In this document: one piece after another, positions 7,167 through 7,743 of the stretch
Layout of the letters: the number at the start of each line of letters is the position of its first letter
How positions within the stretch are numbered: the stretch's first letter is position 1
NCBI GenBank assembly: GCA_964353855.1
Contig: CAYGWX010000082.1
Location: 1 to 7,743 of the forward strand
DNA length: 7,743 nt
Direction of reading: 5' to 3'
DNA from: CAYGWX01 sp964353855 [NCBI: uncultured bacterium]
Lineage (GTDB): Bacteria > Edwardsbacteria > CAYGWX01
Notes under the pieces: model-generated
Database searches by the model: none
What the model was told of the DNA's origin: nothing
Seen by the model: the letters and a program-made list of their open reading frames with translations, nothing else
Made by a program: the position numbers and the translations under genes

Positions 7167-7180
7167 CAAAAGCTTTATAA
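7167..7180 (+). promoter_or_regulatory. Main candidate BRE/TATA promoter of the TFB gene
   Basis: The purine-rich BRE-like bases just before 7174 followed by TTTATAA (7174-7180) match the archaeal consensus well. The usual spacing of about 26 bases from the TATA centre puts the transcription start near 7203, leaving a leader of about 120 bases before the ATG at 7326. Confidence 0.55.
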
Positions 7181-7191
7181 GCACATAAGAG

Positions 7192-7200
7192 TATATAAAG
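7192..7200 (+). promoter_or_regulatory. Second proximal TATA-like box
   Basis: TATATAAAG lies 18 bases downstream of the first proximal box. Its upstream purine-rich element is weaker. It could give an alternative start near 7221 or be a competing TBP site. Confidence 0.35.
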
Positions 7201-7291
7201 GTAACGGCACTGAACGGGGATTGGACTGAATTCTATACAACATCTACGCCACCTTAACGCAACGACGGTTTCACAAAGCAATGTCATGCGT

Positions 7292-7305
7292 ATCGAAATG
7301 TCGAT
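7292..7305 (+). other. Small hairpin just before the TFB ribosome site
   Basis: ATCGA (7292-7296) pairs perfectly with TCGAT (7301-7305) around the four-base loop AATG. It ends 10 bases before the ribosome site. It overlaps a possible 10-codon leader frame (ATG at 7281, TAG at 7311-7313). Either could modulate translation, but both are short enough to be chance. Confidence 0.25.
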
Positions 7306-7315
7306 TCCCATAGCA

Positions 7316-7321
7316 GAGGAG
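7316..7321 (+). promoter_or_regulatory. Shine-Dalgarno sequence of the TFB gene
   Basis: GAGGAG is 4 bases before the ATG at 7326 and 10 before the ATG at 7332. An in-frame TGA at 7323-7325 directly before the first ATG rules out any earlier start, so the protein begins at one of these two ATGs. Confidence 0.6.
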
Positions 7322-7325
7322 CTGA

Positions 7326-7743
7326 ATGACCATGTCATCGCGCAGTGAAAGAAAACAACCAGATCGATCTTCTAGAGGAGATACTGGCTTCACTTGCCCC
7401 GAGTGTGGAGGTAAGGAGGCAGTACAAGATCTCGAGAAGGGAGAACGAATCTGTGCATCGTGCGGTCTGGTTGTCTCAGAGCATCGGATAGACTCAGGTC
7501 CTGAATGGAGAGCCTTCACGAGTGATGAGAAGGACGCTCGCTCACGAGCTGGCGCCCCCACAAACTACGCGATACACGACAAGGGTCTCAGCACCATGAT
7601 TGACTGGCGCGACCATGACTCGCAAGGAAAGCGATTCTCGGCAAAGAAGCGCTCAGAGATCTATCGTCTTCGTAAATGGCAGATAAGGACTAGAGTTCAT
7701 AGCTCGGTCGACAGAAATCTTGCCCAGGCAATGTCTGAGCTTG
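7326..7743 (+). CDS. tfb: Transcription initiation factor TFB (TFIIB homologue), 5' part
   Basis: TFB bridges TBP at the TATA box and the archaeal RNA polymerase, recognising the BRE and helping open the promoter. The first 139 codons are present and the frame runs off the right edge. After a 20-residue basic polar tail, the zinc ribbon has C24, C27, C43 and C46 (CPEC and CASC). The B-reader region follows (GPEWRAF at 58-64, then SRAGAP), and the linker leads into the first cyclin-like repeat (LRKWQIRTR, from about residue 117). The two cyclin repeats, which contact TBP and the BRE, lie mostly outside the window. All visible zinc ligands and reader residues are in place, so it looks like a functional general factor and not a truncated paralogue. 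The start is fixed at 7326 or 7332 by an in-frame stop at 7323. Archaea often carry several tfb genes, so which paralogue this is cannot be decided. The long TATA-rich upstream region suggests its own promoter. Confidence 0.96.
   Translation, partial: MTMSSRSERKQPDRSSRGDTGFTCPECGGKEAVQDLEKGERICASCGLVVSEHRIDSGPEWRAFTSDEKDARSRAGAPTNYAIHDKGLSTMIDWRDHDSQGKRFSAKKRSEIYRLRKWQIRTRVHSSVDRNLAQAMSEL

Overview
The window looks like a chromosomal segment from an archaeon, most plausibly an Asgard archaeon (Thorarchaeia-like, tentative). The archaeal call rests on a TFB (TFIIB-type) gene entering at the right edge and on BRE/TATA-style promoter boxes upstream of it. The Asgard suggestion rests on a protein with the layout of a Ras/Rab-type small GTPase, on a bacterial-type cysteinyl-tRNA synthetase in place of the SepRS route of many methanogens, and on near-balanced base composition by eye. 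No 16S or marker tree is available, so the lineage below Archaea is inference.

Layout, left to right. (1) cysS on the plus strand (27-1469) is complete with all catalytic and zinc motifs. (2) A 158-bp convergent gap holds a compact set of nested hairpins (1485-1560) that may be a structured RNA or a 3' UTR element. (3) A LarA/DUF2088-type protein on the minus strand (3124-1628) keeps all four catalytic residues of the nickel-pincer lactate racemase family but sits without lar maturation genes. (4) Divergent from it on the plus strand is a 186-residue small-GTPase-like protein (3187-3747) in which the P-loop lysine, DxxG, NKxD and SAK motifs are all eroded, so it looks like a pseudo-GTPase. 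(5) A complete cytosolic GH38 alpha-mannosidase (4006-6834) follows. (6) About 490 bp without a convincing gene contain a 16-base inverted repeat just after the GH38 stop and, further on, several archaeal TATA-like boxes. (7) The 5' part of a TFB gene (7326 to the window end) follows, with a long predicted leader.

The genes do not form an obvious pathway. Gene orientations (+, -, +, +, +) and the wide gaps argue for mostly separate transcription units. The GH38 gene is flanked by two copies of an 11-base string with an AACATGTT palindromic core, a possible operator. The most unusual items are the degenerate GTPase-like protein and the structured element behind cysS; everything else belongs to known families.
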